Source: Novosphingobium sp. B 225 (lineage in GTDB: Bacteria; Pseudomonadota; Alphaproteobacteria; Sphingomonadales; Sphingomonadaceae). From it: a stretch of 64,000 bases of DNA. Made by a program: the position numbers and the translations under genes. Shown here one piece after another: positions 60,673 to 64,000 of the stretch (position 1 is its first letter; every line of letters starts with the position of its first letter). The DNA is taken from positions 281,502 through 345,501 of the forward strand of contig NZ_MWLM01000064.1 in the NCBI RefSeq assembly GCF_002198665.1. The letters run 5' to 3'. Below the pieces are notes generated by a model. That model was not told the DNA's origin. It searched no databases and saw only the letters and a list, made by a program, of their open reading frames with translations.

Positions 60673-61314
60673 ATGACGCCCGATTCCCCGCTTCTTGATG
60701 GCCTTCCAGTCGAACAGCGCCTGGCCCTGGCCTATGCTCCGGTGGCGGCGCGGGGGCTGTTTGCGGGGCTGTTCGCGCTTGATACGCGCCTGGCGGGTAT
60801 CGTCCGCGCCGCGCGGGAGCCGATGCTGGCGCAGCTGCGACTGGCCTGGTGGCGCGACCGGCTGGGGGAGGGCGGCGGCGGGGCCGATCCGGTGCTGATC
60901 GCGCTGGCCCCGGTGTTGCAGCAAGGCCCTGCACTGGTCGCAGCGGCTGATGGCTGGGAAGCCTTGCTGGGTGAGACGCTGAACCACGCTGCGGCAGAAA
61001 CCTTCGCGGCGGGCCGTGCGGCGGGTATGGCCGCCATGGCGCAGGCACTGGGCTGCCCTGCGGCAGAGGCCGAGCGGGCCGGGCGCAACTGGGCCCTGGC
61101 CGATCTGGCCGCGCGCGTTTCGAACCCGGCAGAGCGGGCCGTGGTGCTGGATCTGATCGCCACCCAGGACTGGGGCAGGCCGGCTTTGCCGCGCAGCATG
61201 CGGCCGCTTGCGGTGCTCCATGGCCTTGCCCGGCGGCAGCGCGGGGCAAGGCCCTTGATCGAAGGGCCGGTCAGCCTGCTTTGCGCAATCAGGCTTGGCT
61301 TGACCGGGCGCTAG
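60673..61314 (+). CDS. squalene/phytoene synthase-like protein
   Basis: The 213-residue product has the AREPMLAQLRLAWWRDRL segment typical of the squalene/phytoene synthase fold in the NDUFAF6-like branch. The Asp-rich prenyl-diphosphate motifs (DxxxD) are not evident, so it is probably not a prenyl synthase. In mitochondria the NDUFAF6 relative assists Complex I assembly, which is notable in a window that encodes Complex I, though the genes are 42 kb apart. The ATG at 60673 diverges from the TadG-like gene. Confidence 0.75.
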   Translation: MTPDSPLLDGLPVEQRLALAYAPVAARGLFAGLFALDTRLAGIVRAAREPMLAQLRLAWWRDRLGEGGGGADPVLIALAPVLQQGPALVAAADGWEALLGETLNHAAAETFAAGRAAGMAAMAQALGCPAAEAERAGRNWALADLAARVSNPAERAVVLDLIATQDWGRPALPRSMRPLAVLHGLARRQRGARPLIEGPVSLLCAIRLGLTGR

Positions 61315-61343
61315 GCTATGCTGGGCTGGATGGAGAGCACGCT

Positions 61344-61811
61344 ATGAACCGGACGATCCTGGGCGCGGTTTCGGCCTTGTTGCTGGTCGCATCTGGCCTG
61401 TTCTGGTGGCAGGGCCGCGCCGCCACCGAAGCTCAGGCCCCGCCGCCGCCCACTGCGGCGGAAAGCGACGCGGGCGAAGTGCCTGACGAGATCCCGACCG
61501 AAGATGGCGAAGGCCTGATGGGCGGCAGTCTGCCCCAGGCGAATGAGGCCACGCGTGAGGAGAAGCGCTTCAACCGGCTCGACAAGAACCGCGACAACCA
61601 GATCAGCCGGGTCGAGGTGCTGGCCCCCCGCGTTGCGGCATTTCGCAAGCTTGATACCGACCACAACAATCTGCTGAGCTTTGAGGAATGGGCGGTGCTG
61701 ACCTCTAACCGGTTCAAGGGCGCCGATGCCAATGGCGATGGCCAGCTGACCCGGCCGGAATTTGCCACGACCAAGCCCAAGCCGGCGAAGAAGCCGGGCT
61801 GCAAGTGCTAG
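61344..61811 (+). CDS. EF-hand calcium-binding protein with N-terminal membrane anchor
   Basis: The 155-residue product has one N-terminal hydrophobic helix ([18 protein letters not shown]), an Ala/Pro/Glu-rich linker and three EF-hand loops. The loops are [26 protein letters not shown] and [14 protein letters not shown] Lys/Pro-rich tail ends in CKC. It is probably a periplasmic or membrane-anchored calcium-binding protein of unknown role. The stop overlaps the convergent trmFO stop in a CTAG. Confidence 0.85.
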   Translation: MNRTILGAVSALLLVASGLFWWQGRAATEAQAPPPPTAAESDAGEVPDEIPTEDGEGLMGGSLPQANEATREEKRFNRLDKNRDNQISRVEVLAPRVAAFRKLDTDHNNLLSFEEWAVLTSNRFKGADANGDGQLTRPEFATTKPKPAKKPGCKC

Positions 61812-63148
61812 GCTGAAGCCAACCACTGCGCCAGATCCGCCTTGGCGCGGGCGGTGTAGGCTTCCTTGCGCTGCTTCTTCTTGACCTCTTCCGGCGGCAT
61901 CGGGAACAGGCCGAAGTTGATGTTCATCGGCTGATAGGTCGCGGCCTCAGCATCGCCCGTGATGTGTGAGAGCAGCGCGCCGAGCGCGGTGGTGCGGGGC
62001 GGGGGCGTCCAATCGCGGCCGGTCAGTTCGGCAGCGGTCATCAGACCCGCCAGCAGGCCGACCGCGCCGCTTTCGACATAACCTTCGCAGCCGGTAATCT
62101 GCCCGGCAAAGCGAATGTGCGGGGCGCTTTTCAGGCGCAATTGCCGGTCCAGCAATTCGGGTGAATTGAGGAAGGTGTTGCGGTGCAGCCCGCCCAGCCG
62201 GGCGAATTCAGCCTGCTCCAGCCCAGGGATGGTGCGGAACAGGCGGACCTGTTCGGCGTGCTTCAGCTTGGTCTGGAACCCGACCATGTTCCACAGCGTA
62301 CCCAGCTTGTTGTCCTGCCGCAGCTGGACCACGGCATAGGGCCAGCGCCCCTTGGGGAATTCGGGCGTGGCGCTGTGCGGGTTGTCGAGCCCGACCGGCT
62401 TCATCGGCCCGAACCGCAAGGTATCCTCGCCCCGCGCGGCCATGACCTCGATCGGCATGCAGCCATCGAAATAGGGGGTATTGGCCTCCCATTCGCGGAA
62501 TTCGGTCTTTTCGCCCGCCAGCAGCCCGGCGTGGAAGGCCTGGTATTCCTCGCGGGTCATCGGGCAGTTGATATAGTCCTTGGTTTCACCCTTGTCCCAG
62601 CGGCTGGCCATCCAGCAGACGTCCATATTGATGCTGTCGTGATAGACGATCGGGGCGATCGCATCGAAGAAGGCCAGACTTTCCGCCCCCGTCGCCGCGC
62701 CAATGCTCTGGGCCAGCGCTCCGGCGGTGAGCGGGCCGGTGGCAATGATGGTCAGTCCGGCGTCGGGCAAACGATCAATCCGTTCGCGCACCACGGTCAG
62801 TGTCGGCTGCGCGGCCAGCGCCGCCTCGACCTCGGCCGAAAAGACATCGCGGTCCACTGCCAGCGCCGATCCGGCGGGCACTTGCGCCTTGGCGGCGGCG
62901 GCCATCAGCAGCGAATCGAGTTGCCGCATTTCGTGGTGGAGCAGGCCGACCGCGTTCTTTTCGTGATCGTCGGAGCGGAACGAGTTGGAGCAGACCAGTT
63001 CGGCCAGCCCGGTGCCCTGGTGCGCCGCAGTGCTGTCTCCGCCGCCGCGCATTTCGGACAGGCGTACTTTGAGGCCGCGCCGGGCAAGCTGCCACGCGGC
63101 CTCGCTCCCGGCCATGCCGCCGCCGATGATGTGGACGTCATAAGTCAT
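61808..63148 (-). CDS. trmFO: tRNA (uracil-5-)-methyltransferase, folate/FAD-dependent
   Basis: TrmFO forms 5-methyluridine at tRNA position 54 with methylenetetrahydrofolate and FAD. The 446-residue product has the FAD motif [19 protein letters not shown], the [12 protein letters not shown] segment and the nucleophile Cys in [13 protein letters not shown]. It belongs to the GidA-like flavoproteins. The stop overlaps the convergent EF-hand gene by 4 bp. A family A palindrome lies just upstream of its start. Confidence 0.96.
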   Translation of the reverse strand: MTYDVHIIGGGMAGSEAAWQLARRGLKVRLSEMRGGGDSTAAHQGTGLAELVCSNSFRSDDHEKNAVGLLHHEMRQLDSLLMAAAAKAQVPAGSALAVDRDVFSAEVEAALAAQPTLTVVRERIDRLPDAGLTIIATGPLTAGALAQSIGAATGAESLAFFDAIAPIVYHDSINMDVCWMASRWDKGETKDYINCPMTREEYQAFHAGLLAGEKTEFREWEANTPYFDGCMPIEVMAARGEDTLRFGPMKPVGLDNPHSATPEFPKGRWPYAVVQLRQDNKLGTLWNMVGFQTKLKHAEQVRLFRTIPGLEQAEFARLGGLHRNTFLNSPELLDRQLRLKSAPHIRFAGQITGCEGYVESGAVGLLAGLMTAAELTGRDWTPPPRTTALGALLSHITGDAEAATYQPMNINFGLFPMPPEEVKKKQRKEAYTARAKADLAQWLASA

Positions 63149-63160
63149 TTTGCCCCCATG

Positions 63161-63227
63161 CCGTTCGTGCCCGGCGAAGTCGAGACACGTCGCGCAAAAG
63201 TGTCTCGACTTCGCTCGACACGAACGG
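63161..63227. repeat. palindromic element, family A, copy 3 (trmFO/yhhN divergent gap)
   Basis: The right arm (63200-63227) is identical to copies 1 and 2. The left arm (63161-63188) has three mismatches, near GTGCCCGGCG. It lies in the gap between the divergent trmFO and YhhN-family genes, 13 bp from the trmFO start, so it occupies the place of a promoter or leader. Confidence 0.9.
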
Positions 63228-63255
63228 ATAGGGATTGGGTGAAGGGGAAGTCGCT

Positions 63256-63918
63256 ATGCCGAAACGTGCCTTGATCGAGAAACGCCCGTGGTTGCTGGCC
63301 AGTCTGGCCGCCGGGATCAGCTTTTACTTCGTCAAGGACAGCCACTTGGCCGGGCTGTACCAGATGGCGTGGAAGGGGGCAGGGGTGGCCTTGCTGGCGG
63401 TCTATGCCTTGCTGCGCCACCACGGCGCGGATTCGCGGCAGATTGCTGGCGTGATGGCGCTGGGCGCGCTGGGCGATGTGCTGATTGAGATCGACCTGAT
63501 CTATGGCGCGCTGGCGTTCCTGGCGGGGCACATTCTGGCGATCTGGCTCTATGCACGTCACCGCCGGGCCGCGCTGACCCCCAGTCAGCGCTTGCTGGCC
63601 ATAGTGCTGGTGCCGCTGGTGGTGCTGATCGCGTGGTCCTTGCCGGCAAACCCGATGGAGCGACCGGGCGTGGCGCTTTATGCCACCGGCCTTGCGATCA
63701 TGGCCGCGATGGCCTGGACCAGCAGCTTTCCGCGCTACCGCGTAGGGTTGGGGGCGATACTGTTCGTGGTGTCTGACCTGCTGATCTTTGCCCGGATCGG
63801 CCCGCTGGCGCACAGCGCGCTGCCGGGCCTGCTGATCTGGCCGCTCTATTACTTTGGCCAGTTCCTGATCTGCACCGGCGTGATCGGAGAGCTGCACAAG
63901 TCCCGCGCGCCGGGGTGA
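63256..63918 (+). CDS. YhhN-family (lysoplasmalogenase-like) membrane protein
   Basis: This is a 220-residue protein with about seven or eight transmembrane helices. It has the YhhN/TMEM86 signatures MALGALGDVLIEID, LAFLAGHILAIWLYA and GAILFVVSDLLIFAR. Animal relatives hydrolyse lysoplasmalogen; the bacterial substrate is uncertain. The ATG at 63256 gives the conserved start MPKRALIEKRPW. Confidence 0.8.
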   Translation: MPKRALIEKRPWLLASLAAGISFYFVKDSHLAGLYQMAWKGAGVALLAVYALLRHHGADSRQIAGVMALGALGDVLIEIDLIYGALAFLAGHILAIWLYARHRRAALTPSQRLLAIVLVPLVVLIAWSLPANPMERPGVALYATGLAIMAAMAWTSSFPRYRVGLGAILFVVSDLLIFARIGPLAHSALPGLLIWPLYYFGQFLICTGVIGELHKSRAPG

Positions 63919-63919
63919 C

Positions 63920-64000
63920 AAAGGTCAAAAAGGTCACGAAGGTCACAAAGGTCACGAAGGTCACAAAGGTCACAAAGGTCACGCGGAATCGCGGTTTTTC
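63920..64000. repeat. 9-bp tandem repeat array (AAAGGTCAC), second copy, cut by window end
   Basis: Seven units of AAAGGTCAC or its GAAGGTCAC and AAAGGTCAA variants run from 63920 to 63982, starting just after the YhhN-family stop. The tail GCGGAATCGCGGTTTTTC (63983-64000) matches the layout of the tail after the first array. The predicted inverted unit lies beyond the window. Confidence 0.88.

Noticed and set aside
60518..61249. Long N-terminal extension of the TadG-like protein
   Set aside because: Pro/Arg-rich sequence antisense to the squalene synthase-like gene, with no conservation.

Overview
The window is a dense, high-GC chromosomal segment of an alphaproteobacterium, most likely a member of the Sphingomonadales. 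This rests on the nuoA-N layout with non-nuo genes inserted, the chain nuoN-birA-coaX-rnj-DUF1467, a pyruvate dehydrogenase E1 beta subunit with a fused lipoyl domain, a LexA box of the GTTC-N7-GTTC type, and several dispersed inverted repeats in operon gaps. There is no integrase, transposase, prophage or CRISPR array. The only stable RNA gene seen is tRNA-Arg(CCU).

Layout. 1-2410: a partial thiolase diverges from a coniferyl-aldehyde-type dehydrogenase. 2425-2516: a 9-bp tandem repeat; a second copy of the same composite element ends the window. 2750-18039: all fourteen Complex I genes nuoA-N, interrupted by a 42-codon ORF and an NTF2-like gene (D/E), a low-GC 55-codon membrane protein gene (F/G) and three palindromic elements (B/C, G/H, I/J). 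18036-21475: biotin ligase, type III pantothenate kinase, RNase J and a DUF1467 membrane protein.

21543-28253 is the most unusual region. A TipN-like coiled-coil membrane protein diverges from a four-gene operon: an Hpt-like protein without its phosphoacceptor histidine, a membrane protein that seems to start at CTG, an unknown helical protein, and a histidine-kinase homologue with an intact ATP site but no phosphoacceptor histidine. Two perfect DnaA boxes and a CtrA-like half-site lie in the 72-bp divergent gap. I infer a cell-polarity or cell-cycle module whose two-component parts act by binding rather than by phosphotransfer.

28308-33384: gltA and gltX on the minus strand, then comEC on the plus strand. 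33378-45679 is a long minus-strand run: ppiD, trpE, an SDR, a secreted hydrolase, a prolyl iminopeptidase, trpG, trpD, trpC, an unknown exported protein, moaC, moeA and lexA. lexA has two tandem SOS boxes and an intrinsic terminator inside the 3' end of comEC. 45894-48864: tpiA, secG and pyrG. 49337-49931: a small heat-shock gene with a sigma-32-type promoter and a ROSE-like RNA thermometer. 49960-54613: grxC, a nitrilase-family amidase, a DUF1178 gene, tRNA-Arg, ftsB, pdhA and pdhB. 54610-60517: a minus-strand cluster of six TadE/TadG-type genes without the Tad motor genes. 60673-63918: a squalene/phytoene-synthase-like protein, an EF-hand protein, trmFO and a YhhN-family membrane protein.

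Genes are packed with ATGA/GTGA overlaps, and non-ATG starts (GTG, TTG, perhaps CTG) are common. Starts were chosen from Shine-Dalgarno spacing, overlap with the upstream stop and family length, so several could be off by a few codons.
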